Source: Desulfocapsaceae bacterium
Lineage (GTDB): Bacteria; Desulfobacterota; Desulfobulbia; Desulfobulbales; Desulfocapsaceae
Length of the DNA stretch: 13,916 bases
Assembly (NCBI GenBank): GCA_029934775.1
Contig: JAOZLO010000030.1
Span: 1-13,916, forward strand
Reading direction: 5' to 3'
The notes under the pieces were generated by a model, which was given only the letters and a program-made list of their open reading frames with translations, was not told where the DNA came from and searched no databases. The position numbers and the translations under genes were made by a program. Of this stretch, positions 6,824 to 13,916 are shown one piece after another (position 1 is the stretch's first letter; each line of letters begins with the position of its first letter).

Positions 6824-7879
6824 TCATAAACTTTTGGTTGCAGCCATAAGGTGAAAATAGGTTTGGATAAATTTTCCGGAAACGGTCTCGATGAGTGAGG
6901 AATATATTCCGGAACCCTGCGGGAGCTGGCCGGTTAATACAAAGAAAGTCTCATTGGACAGGCTGCTGAGTTTATCCATTACAGGTCCGAGAAATGAGGC
7001 TTCGACCCCATCACCTCGATTGGATCTGCAGCGAATCGGCCGTGCTTCAAAAAGAATGCAGGAACCATTTATCGAAAGGGGGCAGAGGAGAGTATCTTTA
7101 ATGTGGGTTTCCTGTAGAGCGGATGATTGTTGAGTGGTCAGACATTTCAAAGAATTCTGGAGCTTTTTTTGGCAAACCAATGCCTTCTCAATAGCTATGT
7201 TTCTGGCCTCAATGGTAAGCAATCGATTCAGGCTGTCGTTAAAATAAAGTGCCTCAAGTAAGGGCATTTGAAAAGAGGCGTGGCAGCAGTGGTCGTTGTT
7301 TTTACCACAAATCTGCTGCGTGCTGATTTTCTCCATTTGTACGTCCACAGCAGTAGTAAGTTTCTGGTATTCCAGGTAAAAAGAAGAGAGAAGGTCGTCG
7401 GCCTGATTATGGGCAATCTTGGGAGGCTGAAAGGAGAGATTGGCCTGTTTTTTGCCGTATTTTTTCAGAAGCCTCCATTGCCGATAGGACGCAGGCAAGG
7501 CTTTTGTTTTCTTAAGTTCCTTTTTGGTTTGTTTCATGCCAAGGCCGCGGCGCAGCAGATAGGCTGAAGTGATGGTACCGGTACGTCCCTGGCCGAACCT
7601 GCAGTGAACTAAAACCTTTTTCTTCAGGTAAATGGCTTCATCAAGCCACTGCAGCCCTTTTTCCAACTCATCCATATCCGGGGCGCACTCATCATAGATT
7701 GGCAGGTAATACACCTCAAATCCAGCCTGTTCCTCCAGTTCGTGGAGATCACTGTATTCATGGCAGAGGTTGATGATTGCATTTATACCCAGCTCGCGGA
7801 TGGTATCGAGATCCTCGTAGGACATGGGGGCCCGGCCAACCCCAAGCATGTCGGTTATCCAATTGATTTCATAACTCAT
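6824..7879 (-). CDS. Dual-specificity-type phosphatase fused to YkgJ-like cysteine cluster domain
   Basis: I chose ATG at 7879 (351 residues), which overlaps the preceding stop as ATGA; the open frame beyond it uses a non-ATG start inside the upstream gene. Residues 1-145 form a dual-specificity/PTP-like phosphatase with the P-loop HCRFGQGRTGT (C93 nucleophile, R99) and a candidate general-acid D63 in LPIYDECAPD. After a linker, the C-terminal half has a cysteine cluster: C191, C198-C199, C266, C274 and C284, in a YkgJ-type pattern ending CPLSINGSCILFEARPIRCR. That family is thought to bind zinc or an Fe-S cluster. Fusion of the two is unusual. The translational overlap with the dikinase-like gene suggests it removes the phosphate that protein adds, or acts on the protein itself. 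The substrate is unknown. Confidence 0.88.
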   Translation of the reverse strand: MSYEINWITDMLGVGRAPMSYEDLDTIRELGINAIINLCHEYSDLHELEEQAGFEVYYLPIYDECAPDMDELEKGLQWLDEAIYLKKKVLVHCRFGQGRTGTITSAYLLRRGLGMKQTKKELKKTKALPASYRQWRLLKKYGKKQANLSFQPPKIAHNQADDLLSSFYLEYQKLTTAVDVQMEKISTQQICGKNNDHCCHASFQMPLLEALYFNDSLNRLLTIEARNIAIEKALVCQKKLQNSLKCLTTQQSSALQETHIKDTLLCPLSINGSCILFEARPIRCRSNRGDGVEASFLGPVMDKLSSLSNETFFVLTGQLPQGSGIYSSLIETVSGKFIQTYFHLMAATKSL

Positions 7880-10362
7880 AATATCAGTTCCTGACTGGAG
7901 AAAGTATCTTTGCACTGAAAAAAGAGATCAAGATGAGATTTTACCGATTCTTCATCTTTTAAAACCATATCCATCAGTTTGGAAGTGCCGAGCATCCTGC
8001 CCAGAGTGAAAAGGTGCTGGGTCATCTGATCTATGGCGAGGCACTCAAGTCTGGCATCCAGAAGATCAGTTTTGCTGGTCACTTGGAAACCAATTTCACA
8101 GAGGATAGCCTCCAGATACTTAAGTCTGAAATAGCGCCCTTCAACCGAACCACCACCTCCTGCAAATCTGATTGAACAATAGTTTTGCCCACTGTTTTCA
8201 CTGCAGAGTGTATCTACGACCGTGAAATGGTAACCGAATCGGATATTGAGGTTGAGGTAGTCGTGTCCGCATACTGCATAGCTGGCTGATTCCGTTTCAT
8301 TTTTAAAAGCAAATCCATCAGTCATGGCGGCACTGTCGTATTCTTTCCAATTGTAATATACATGATCTCCCCATGTTATTGAGGGGTGAGAAATTCCCTG
8401 CCAGAGGGCCTGAAAAGGAATTGAATCCACCTCGTCGACTGGAATGGTGGCCTTCCCTGACCGGTTGCTGCGGGAGTCATTTTCGACATTTATCAGGTAG
8501 AGGTCAAACGGGAGTGTGGTTTCAAGTTGTTTTCTGTAGCCACGGCGGCTGCCTGATTTCCCTATGGCAAACATTGCCTGAACACCTTTCTCATGGGCAA
8601 AACGTACGATATCATGGAGGGATCGGCATGATTCAGGGGAAAAAGAATTTGACTCCGGATCAAGAATATTCAGTGGTGTAATAAAGTCGAGAATTGTTTG
8701 AATTCTGCGAAAATAGGGGTGTTTCTCCCGGTGGGGTTTGGCATCCGAGAGAACGGGGCAGGAATCATCTTTACCGAGGTAAACGTTTTGGCTGTCAGCA
8801 TTAACCGTTATTTCTTCTCCAGGGGTAATGTTCTCTTTTATGTCAGTTGCTGCAACAATCAGAGGAACCTCGAGTTCGCGACAAATGGTTGAAAAGTGGC
8901 TGGCTACACTGCCGCGGATTGATATCACAGCACTGCATCTGGGCAGAAAAAGGATAAGTGACGGAGGGATGCTTTCAACGATGAGGATAGCACCGGCCGG
9001 GGGATGCAGGGAGCCATGGTCGACGGGAAGAAAATAAGCTGAACCACTCCCTTTCCCCCTTGCCGCAGTGATTCCACCGTGATAGAGAAGTGGAAGATTC
9101 TGCTCATTGGGATTGACGTCCGAATCTGCACCTTTCAGTACGGAGCTGATCTGCAACGGGCGGCTTTGAAGGATGATCGGGTCTGAATCACTGATAACCC
9201 ATTCAATGTCCTGTGGTGCACCAAAAAATAATTCAAGGTCTGTTGCCAGCCGCGCAAGTTTTTGAGCTTCAAATGGAGTCACAGGGCGGTTCAGATCAGA
9301 TGTACCTTCCAGAGTGGAATTCTTTTTATTGAAACGGCTGAGGTGAGGTTGAGCTGTTCCACTTACAAGTTTTTCTCCTCCTCCTGAGACACTATGGATG
9401 AAAAGGGTATCATGTTCTTCACCTTTCGGGTCTGCAGTGTAGATGACCCCTGCGGCTTTAGCCTGAATCATTTCAATAATCAGGACCGCCATTGAAGCTT
9501 CTGTGTCACTGATACCGGCAGAGATACGGTAGAGTAGCGCCTTGGGGCTGTATTTAGAAGCTAAAATCTGTAGATAACTCCTGTGTACATATTCGGGGAT
9601 TACGTCGAGTATTGATTTATATTGCCCGGCAAAAGAATTTCTGCCATCTTCATTGGCCGCACTGCTGCGTACAGCAAAGCGTGTCTGGTTTTTCTGGTCA
9701 AGCCCGGTGACCAGATCATGACTGGATTTGAGAATGGCCTTGTCGACTTCAGGCGGAATCTTCGCATCCATGATAAGGGATATGAGGGCTTTGGATGTAT
9801 TGTGGAGGGACTGGTTGTCTTCGGGATCAAGCGCGAGAAGGTGAGCGTCGATTTTTGGGCGCAACGTATTGTATTCAACGAGGGCGTTCCAGCTGTTTGT
9901 TGTGACAATGAACCCCGAAGGTACGGAACAGTCAAATTTCTGGTATATCTCAGTAAGGTTTTTTGCCTTATTCCCTGCAAGTTGTACGTTTATACGGGGT
10001 TCACCCATACAGACTGCATAGGGTGGTTTTGCTGGATGTGATTCCGGTTGGAGAAGGAATCGGATATAGGAGTCGAATTTTTTGTAATAGGTTGAAAGTT
10101 CAGATGCGTTGGGGTCTGAAATAATGGTCAACTCGTTTACCACTGTACCAACGGCATCGCTTAGCTGGTCGTAGAGAGCACAAACTCGTGTCCACTCAGT
10201 TGGATCTTTTTTAAAAAATAGATCTTGAAAATCTGCAATGAGCTCATGGCACCGACGATCGCTTTCAAGAAGTCTCTTGAAAGCTTCATAGGTTCCACGT
10301 TGCAGAATATCAGGCGCGAAAAATTTATATGTCCAACGTTTAAAAAGATTGCTGGTGTGCAT
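7876..10362 (-). CDS. PEP-synthase/dikinase-like protein with ATP-grasp and phospho-histidine swivel domains
   Basis: The 828-residue product begins with a helical region (1-110). A PPDK_N-type ATP-grasp domain follows (about 115-405), with GNKAKNLTEI near 130, RFAVRSSAANEDG (228-240), AAGVIYTADP (303-312), DIEWVI near 385 and LQSRPLQ at 398. The swivel domain (about 425-530) keeps the phosphorylated histidine, H489, in GSVASHFSTICRELEVP. Residues about 545-828 show none of the PEP/pyruvate-binding barrel motifs I would expect of PEP synthase or PPDK and form a domain I cannot name. So it can probably make a phospho-histidine from ATP, but the acceptor is likely not pyruvate. It starts with ATG at 10362 after AGGA, 7 nt past the DUF2062 gene, and its end overlaps the phosphatase gene by ATGA. 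It could instead act like rifampin phosphotransferase or glucan dikinases. Confidence 0.88.
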   Translation of the reverse strand: MHTSNLFKRWTYKFFAPDILQRGTYEAFKRLLESDRRCHELIADFQDLFFKKDPTEWTRVCALYDQLSDAVGTVVNELTIISDPNASELSTYYKKFDSYIRFLLQPESHPAKPPYAVCMGEPRINVQLAGNKAKNLTEIYQKFDCSVPSGFIVTTNSWNALVEYNTLRPKIDAHLLALDPEDNQSLHNTSKALISLIMDAKIPPEVDKAILKSSHDLVTGLDQKNQTRFAVRSSAANEDGRNSFAGQYKSILDVIPEYVHRSYLQILASKYSPKALLYRISAGISDTEASMAVLIIEMIQAKAAGVIYTADPKGEEHDTLFIHSVSGGGEKLVSGTAQPHLSRFNKKNSTLEGTSDLNRPVTPFEAQKLARLATDLELFFGAPQDIEWVISDSDPIILQSRPLQISSVLKGADSDVNPNEQNLPLLYHGGITAARGKGSGSAYFLPVDHGSLHPPAGAILIVESIPPSLILFLPRCSAVISIRGSVASHFSTICRELEVPLIVAATDIKENITPGEEITVNADSQNVYLGKDDSCPVLSDAKPHREKHPYFRRIQTILDFITPLNILDPESNSFSPESCRSLHDIVRFAHEKGVQAMFAIGKSGSRRGYRKQLETTLPFDLYLINVENDSRSNRSGKATIPVDEVDSIPFQALWQGISHPSITWGDHVYYNWKEYDSAAMTDGFAFKNETESASYAVCGHDYLNLNIRFGYHFTVVDTLCSENSGQNYCSIRFAGGGGSVEGRYFRLKYLEAILCEIGFQVTSKTDLLDARLECLAIDQMTQHLFTLGRMLGTSKLMDMVLKDEESVKSHLDLFFQCKDTFSSQELIL

Positions 10363-10369
10363 CGGAATC

Positions 10370-10930
10370 CTATTTGATTTTTCTGTTACTCAGTAATCGT
10401 TTTTTACTTCTCCGGGTAAGAAATATTGAGAGAATATTGAGTGAGAAGCCATAAACAAGAGCACCGGTAACTGCACCAATTATTAAACTGCCCAAAAGGA
10501 GAGGAATGAGTACCTCTCGGCCCATCTGCAGGACAGCAAGAATTTGTTTCTGAATGTCCCAGAATTCTAAGAGAGCCATGGTCTTGCCAATATCAAGGAA
10601 CAGTATGCTTACCTCAGAGAGAGGAGGTCCATCCCAGATCCGACAGCCCAGCCAGTAGTTGAAAGTGTAAATAGGTGCAACGGTTACCGGGTTGGTTATC
10701 CACACAGGGATCATGGCCGCCGGACGGTTCAGGCTGAAAAACGTAGCCACAATAACAGCGAGGATAAGCTGCACTCCCATGGTGGGTGTAAAGGCTATGA
10801 ATGTACCCAGGCCAAGTCCTCCCGCAATTGATCTTGGTGAACTGCGGAGTTTGATGATCCATCTGAGCACGGGTCGTAACCGTATATAGATGTTTCGTCT
10901 GTATTTTTTTTTGGGTTGGGTTGTTTTCAT
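10370..10930 (-). CDS. DUF2062 membrane protein
   Basis: The 186-residue product has a basic N-terminus and then the DUF2062 core: SPRSIAGGLGLGTFIAFTP (31-49), followed by a hydrophobic helix (LILAVIVATFF) and the NRPAAMIPVWITNPVTVAPIY block (about 68-88). Another hydrophobic segment lies at about 140-165, and the C-terminus is basic (FLTRRSKKR). The family is found in the inner membrane of many proteobacteria and has no firm biochemical role. It is the first gene after a sigma-70-type promoter and lies 7 nt before the dikinase-like gene. It is therefore probably the membrane partner of the dikinase/phosphatase pair. The Shine-Dalgarno is weak and lies within an imperfect palindrome. Confidence 0.92.
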   Translation of the reverse strand: MKTTQPKKKYRRNIYIRLRPVLRWIIKLRSSPRSIAGGLGLGTFIAFTPTMGVQLILAVIVATFFSLNRPAAMIPVWITNPVTVAPIYTFNYWLGCRIWDGPPLSEVSILFLDIGKTMALLEFWDIQKQILAVLQMGREVLIPLLLGSLIIGAVTGALVYGFSLNILSIFLTRRSKKRLLSNRKIK

Positions 10931-10945
10931 TAAATGATCACTTAA
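10930..10945. promoter_or_regulatory. Imperfect 16-bp palindrome over the DUF2062 translation start region
   Basis: On the minus strand TTAAGTGATCATTTAA is symmetric except for one G/T pair, which could wobble in RNA. It covers the place where the ribosome binding site should be and touches the first base of the ATG. It could be an operator or a weak hairpin limiting translation. Confidence 0.35.
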
Positions 10946-10960
10946 AAAAATTGTTATATA

Positions 10961-10990
10961 ATTATACGCTTAATCTGAACAGTTCGTCAA
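10961..10990 (-). promoter_or_regulatory. Sigma-70-type promoter of the DUF2062-dikinase-phosphatase operon
   Basis: On the minus strand TTGACG (10985-10990) and TATAAT (10961-10966) are 18 bp apart, five of six and six of six matches to consensus. It lies in the 74-nt gap after the GT-C gene stop, with a likely start near 10954, just ahead of the DUF2062 gene. This separates the glycosylation cassette from the dikinase operon. Confidence 0.75.
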
Positions 10991-11004
10991 CGAGTTTGGG
11001 ACCT

Positions 11005-12495
11005 TCAGGGTTCTCTTTTTGGTAATGGAAACTTGAGTACAGCTAGTTTTGTAGTATCAGTGGTGTTGAATTTGTAGGGCTGTTTATAATAGTTGACCGG
11101 ATAGTCTATTGAATTGATATTATATTTCTTTTTAAGAAAATGCACGAGTTGGAGTGGAATGTTTGGTGACCCATCTGCTTTCCAGATAACAACTGCTGCA
11201 GTAAAGGTTTGCGAGTATGGAAGCTGGTCAAAATTGTAACCGGGAATCACGGCTCTGCTTTCCGGGAATTGGAAGTGCATGTTTCCGGCAAGAAACCGAT
11301 TATCGCTGATAATAAGACCCCCGGGAAATCCTGCTTCTCTTATCTCGCCTGCCATCTCCGCGAATGGATAGCTTAGCCTGGAATAGTTGTGGGTCAACGG
11401 GGCGCCAACCACTCTGAGGGTAAAGGTGATGTAGATACTGATGGCTGCAATTACAGTTACTGAGAGAAATTGTTTGTATTGTTTTTCGGTTATCCCTGTT
11501 ATGTCGAACCCGGTAAAAAAAATAAGAGGGGCTGCAAAAAGCAATGGCTGCAGCCACCTGTCCTTTACATATGTTACTTTAAATATGATAACTATAGCCA
11601 GGAGAGTAAGAAGGAAAAACATCCCGTAACGGAACATAAATCGAGAGGAGAAAATTGTCTGGTTGCTGGTGGATCTCAGGTAACCTTTTGGAAAAATAAG
11701 GAGATAAAAGAGCCAGAGTGGAGTTAAAAAAAGGAATGTGCTGGTGAAAAAACTTCCGACTCCTTTCAAGGAATATGCTTCAACTGTTTGTTTGAATTTG
11801 TGTGTTGCTGAAAAAACAATATCCTGATTGTTGAACATCCAGATGAAATAGTATGCACTTATGGCGACTGTAAGCGCAAGGCTTATGAAAATTATTCTGG
11901 AAAATAAAATCCTCCTTCCCTCATGGAAGGTGAGCAGGGTCAGAAAGAGGATGGCCAGAAAAAGAGTAAAGTTTGCTTTTGCCAGAACTCCAATCCCGCA
12001 AAAAATACCCAATAAACAGTAACTGAGGAAAGTTCTATTCTCAATCAGTTTTAGAGCCAGCCACAGGACTGCTGTGGCTGAAAAGACAACCAGGGTAGTG
12101 TGAGTCATATCACGCTGGGACTCCCAGGCGATCTGCGGAATGAGAAGCAGAGAAGAAGTGGCTGAGATAGCCGCTTTGGTGTCTTTTAACAGTTTTTCTG
12201 CACTGAAGTAGACAAAGAGATAACTGAGAAAAAGCAGTGTATTCTTCAGAAGGCTGACTGCGAAAACATTCTTGCCGAACAGTTTAAACAAAAAATATTG
12301 TATCCAGGTATAGAGAGGTGGCTGCTCAGTGTATCCCGGTAGTAACCATTGGCCAAGGAGTGCCTGTTCCGCTTCGTCGTAGTCAAGTGAGTCGGATATC
12401 ACAACCCGCAGCAGTATATGGAGGGAAAAATAACCGAACAGGAGAAAAAGAAATGTAAGGCTATAGTCCCTGTGATTGATTTTTGAGGCTGTCAT
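11005..12495 (-). CDS. ArnT/PMT-type polyprenyl-phosphate-sugar glycosyltransferase (GT-C fold)
   Basis: The 496-residue product has about ten or more hydrophobic helices. In the first periplasmic loop it carries an acidic GT-C signature, SLDYDEAEQALLGQWLLPGY, with D40/E41 as likely catalytic acids, then the EQPPLYTWIQYFLFKLFG block (57-74) typical of GT39/GT83 relatives. A soluble periplasmic C-terminal part follows (about 390-496). The family transfers a sugar from a polyprenyl-phosphate donor to lipid, glycan or protein on the periplasmic face. It starts 18 nt after the LAB_N gene with only a weak ribosome site. The neighbours supply the donor and possibly its flipping. The sugar and acceptor cannot be inferred; a lipid A or LPS-core decoration is plausible. 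Confidence 0.88.
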   Translation of the reverse strand: MTASKINHRDYSLTFLFLLFGYFSLHILLRVVISDSLDYDEAEQALLGQWLLPGYTEQPPLYTWIQYFLFKLFGKNVFAVSLLKNTLLFLSYLFVYFSAEKLLKDTKAAISATSSLLLIPQIAWESQRDMTHTTLVVFSATAVLWLALKLIENRTFLSYCLLGIFCGIGVLAKANFTLFLAILFLTLLTFHEGRRILFSRIIFISLALTVAISAYYFIWMFNNQDIVFSATHKFKQTVEAYSLKGVGSFFTSTFLFLTPLWLFYLLIFPKGYLRSTSNQTIFSSRFMFRYGMFFLLTLLAIVIIFKVTYVKDRWLQPLLFAAPLIFFTGFDITGITEKQYKQFLSVTVIAAISIYITFTLRVVGAPLTHNYSRLSYPFAEMAGEIREAGFPGGLIISDNRFLAGNMHFQFPESRAVIPGYNFDQLPYSQTFTAAVVIWKADGSPNIPLQLVHFLKKKYNINSIDYPVNYYKQPYKFNTTDTTKLAVLKFPLPKREP

Positions 12496-12513
12496 TCCAT
12501 GGCGCCATCCACG

Positions 12514-13143
12514 TCATTGATTTTTTTTCTGTTTTATCCAGAGAATAATGTTCCTGCTGTATACAACAAATCCAAAAATCTGGCCAATGAAGAGCACAGG
12601 GTCTTTTCTTATAATTGCGTAGGAAAGAACCATCATGGATCCAGCAAAGCTGATCAGCCAGAATCCTATAGGCAGGAGAGATGCTTTCCTTTTTTCCATA
12701 TATATCCACTGAAATATAAAACGGAAAGTGAAGATAAACTGACTGGTGACACCCCAGATCATGAGGAGGGGCGGGATGTCCTTGTTTGTTATGATTGTAC
12801 GGAAATTATATTTGTTACCAGCTGTCAGCCAGATGATTGCCAGCAGTGGGAAAAGAATGGCAGCGATGCGGATCGGTCGCGGGATTTTATCCCAGAACCC
12901 CTGGAAATGGAGGTTTCGTATATAAACGCCATAGGTGATGGACTGACCAAAAATTATTGCAAGATCATTACGTAAAATGCCATATATCATCATCAGGAAG
13001 GAAGCGAGAATGCTGAACTGCCAAAAAAGGAGAGGAGAGAGGACACGGCCCGCTTTTTCTGAGCTTATCCACTGAACAAGTAATCTTGCTGAGAAGAAAA
13101 TCTGAGCGAGGAAGCCTATACTGAAAATCAGGTACTGGTTCAT
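12514..13143 (-). CDS. Tandem LAB_N membrane protein, candidate carrier-lipid flippase
   Basis: The 209-residue product is made of two similar membrane units. Unit one (about 12-78) has QIFFSARLLVQW, LSPLLFWQFSILAS and IFGQSITYGVYIRN. Unit two (about 133-200) has QFIFTFRFIFQW, LLPIGFWLISFAGS and FIGQIFGFVVYSRN. This is the 'lipid-A-disaccharide synthase N-terminal' (LAB_N) type, a small PQ-loop-like helical repeat. Despite the name it carries no LpxB catalytic domain. Its ATG overlaps the stop of the GT2 gene as ATGA and the GT-C gene follows at 18 nt. In analogous three-part sets (GtrA-GtrB-GtrC) the small membrane protein in this slot is linked to flipping of the sugar-lipid, which is the inferred role here. 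Confidence 0.88.
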   Translation of the reverse strand: MNQYLIFSIGFLAQIFFSARLLVQWISSEKAGRVLSPLLFWQFSILASFLMMIYGILRNDLAIIFGQSITYGVYIRNLHFQGFWDKIPRPIRIAAILFPLLAIIWLTAGNKYNFRTIITNKDIPPLLMIWGVTSQFIFTFRFIFQWIYMEKRKASLLPIGFWLISFAGSMMVLSYAIIRKDPVLFIGQIFGFVVYSRNIILWIKQKKNQ

Positions 13144-13856
13144 CTCTTCCTATCAGCAATTTTGTAGCTGATATTTCTGCTTCGCATCCAGCGAAAGGCG
13201 AGTGTATCGAAAAAAGGGCCGACAAGGCGGTTCCAGAGGTGATATTTACTGGTTCCAGCACAGCGGGAGTAATGTGAAATCGGGACCTGCTTGATCGTAC
13301 CATTTTGTAATTTGATCAAAGCCGGTATAAAACGGTGCATTCCGATAAAGAATGGTATTTTTTTGGCGCAGGATGTCTTCAGTATTTTTAAAGTGCAGCA
13401 GGTATCTTTGATACCATCGTCTATCATTGACCTTCTGTATGCATTGGCAAATTTTGAAGAAAATCTTTTAACAAAACTGTCTTGCCGTTTTTGCCTGATG
13501 CCGTTGACCATGTCGTATCGGGGAAAGTATTCAAAATAGAGGAGAAAATCCTCTGGTTTTGTCTGAAGGTCTGCATCGATATAACCGATCAGAGAAGTTG
13601 TACATTGGTCTATGCCTGCCTTGATAGCTGTACTCAGACCGTAGTTACGATCAAGTGCCAGGTATCTGTAATGAGCGGAGTTGTGGCATTTTTTTTTAAT
13701 AATAGATTTACTTTCGTCGGTTGAACCATCGTTGATAAGAAGTACCTCACTGGCAACAGGAGCAACATTGATGAATTTATCCATTTCTTTAAAAAATAAA
13801 GGCAGGCTCTCCTCTTCATTAAATACAGGTACTATGATGGTGAGTGCATCATTCAT
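13140..13856 (-). CDS. GT2 polyprenyl-phosphate sugar synthase (DPM1/ArnC/GtrB-like)
   Basis: The 238-residue product is a GT-A family 2 glycosyltransferase. It has TIIVPVFNEEESLP (6-19), the nucleotide-contact NDGSTDES (42-49), the DADLQ metal-binding motif (94-98) and a C-terminal ISHYSRCAGTSKYHLWNRL block (193-211) typical of dolichyl- or undecaprenyl-phosphate sugar synthases. It has no C-terminal transmembrane helices, unlike GtrB/ArnC, so it resembles the short DPM1 form. It should load a sugar from an NDP-sugar onto undecaprenyl phosphate at the cytoplasmic face. It starts at ATG 13856 with no clear Shine-Dalgarno, suggesting reading from an upstream gene outside the window. Its end overlaps the LAB_N gene by four bases. 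Confidence 0.92.
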   Translation of the reverse strand: MNDALTIIVPVFNEEESLPLFFKEMDKFINVAPVASEVLLINDGSTDESKSIIKKKCHNSAHYRYLALDRNYGLSTAIKAGIDQCTTSLIGYIDADLQTKPEDFLLYFEYFPRYDMVNGIRQKRQDSFVKRFSSKFANAYRRSMIDDGIKDTCCTLKILKTSCAKKIPFFIGMHRFIPALIKLQNGTIKQVPISHYSRCAGTSKYHLWNRLVGPFFDTLAFRWMRSRNISYKIADRKR

Positions 13857-13916
13857 GTGAGTTTAGATATTATGGTTGTGAGTTAAAAAAAAGACCTGCC
13901 ATCCTTGCAACGTGGG

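Noticed and set aside
9600..10041. Overlapping open frames on both strands inside the dikinase-like gene
   Set aside because: They are out-of-frame shadows of a well-supported ATP-grasp coding region.
13857..13916. Possible end of another gene at the right edge on the minus strand
   Set aside because: All three frames close within 60 bases and give at most 17 residues; none is recognisable, so no call can be supported.
1..13916. tRNA, rRNA, CRISPR arrays, transposase genes or phage genes
   Set aside because: None seen on either strand; almost all of the window is accounted for by ordinary minus-strand genes.

Overview
The window holds twelve protein genes, all on the minus strand. It reads from right to left as two or three operons. 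The mix suggests a Gram-negative, sulfur-metabolising deltaproteobacterium, perhaps a Desulfobulbales-type sulfate reducer or sulfur disproportionator. The basis is a TauE/SafE-type sulfite or organosulfonate permease with a large periplasmic domain, a dedicated two-component system with a sigma-54 activator, a DUF2062 membrane protein, and a polyprenyl-phosphate glycosyltransferase set. This taxonomic call comes from gene content only. No RNA genes, complete insertion sequences or CRISPR arrays are visible.

Right part (11005-13856): a three-gene envelope glycosylation cassette. A GT2 polyprenyl-phosphate sugar synthase (13140-13856) overlaps by ATGA a small multispanning protein with two tandem LAB_N units (12514-13143). 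An ArnT/PMT-type GT-C transferase follows (11005-12495). The likely logic is charging of the lipid carrier, then flipping, then periplasmic transfer.

Middle part (6824-10990): a good sigma-70-type promoter (10961-10990) precedes DUF2062 (10370-10930). Next comes an 828-residue dikinase-like protein (7876-10362) with an ATP-grasp PEP/pyruvate-binding domain and a swivelling phospho-histidine domain, but no recognisable PEP/pyruvate barrel. It overlaps by ATGA a dual-specificity phosphatase fused to a YkgJ-like cysteine cluster (6824-7879). This kinase/phosphatase pair with a membrane partner is the best candidate for an undescribed system. Its substrate cannot be read from the sequence.

Left part (1-6651): an NtrC-type sigma-54 activator (5251-6651, TTG start) lies next to a 329-bp control region. 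That region contains a well-spaced -24/-12 promoter (5059-5074), an upstream dyad at about -148, and three A-run/GTTGCA repeats. The promoter faces a small histidine-rich membrane protein (4451-4921), a PAS histidine kinase joined by a TAATG junction (2877-4451), a lone receiver (2372-2731), the TauE/SafE permease (579-2273), and a truncated membrane protein that may belong to the DUF106/EMC3 (Oxa1) group (1-525). A perfect 11-bp hairpin with a CUUG loop separates the last two. The picture is one membrane sensor complex feeding two response regulators and controlling sulfite or sulfonate export. A MITE-like 138-bp inverted-repeat segment (6665-6802) sits just upstream of the activator gene.
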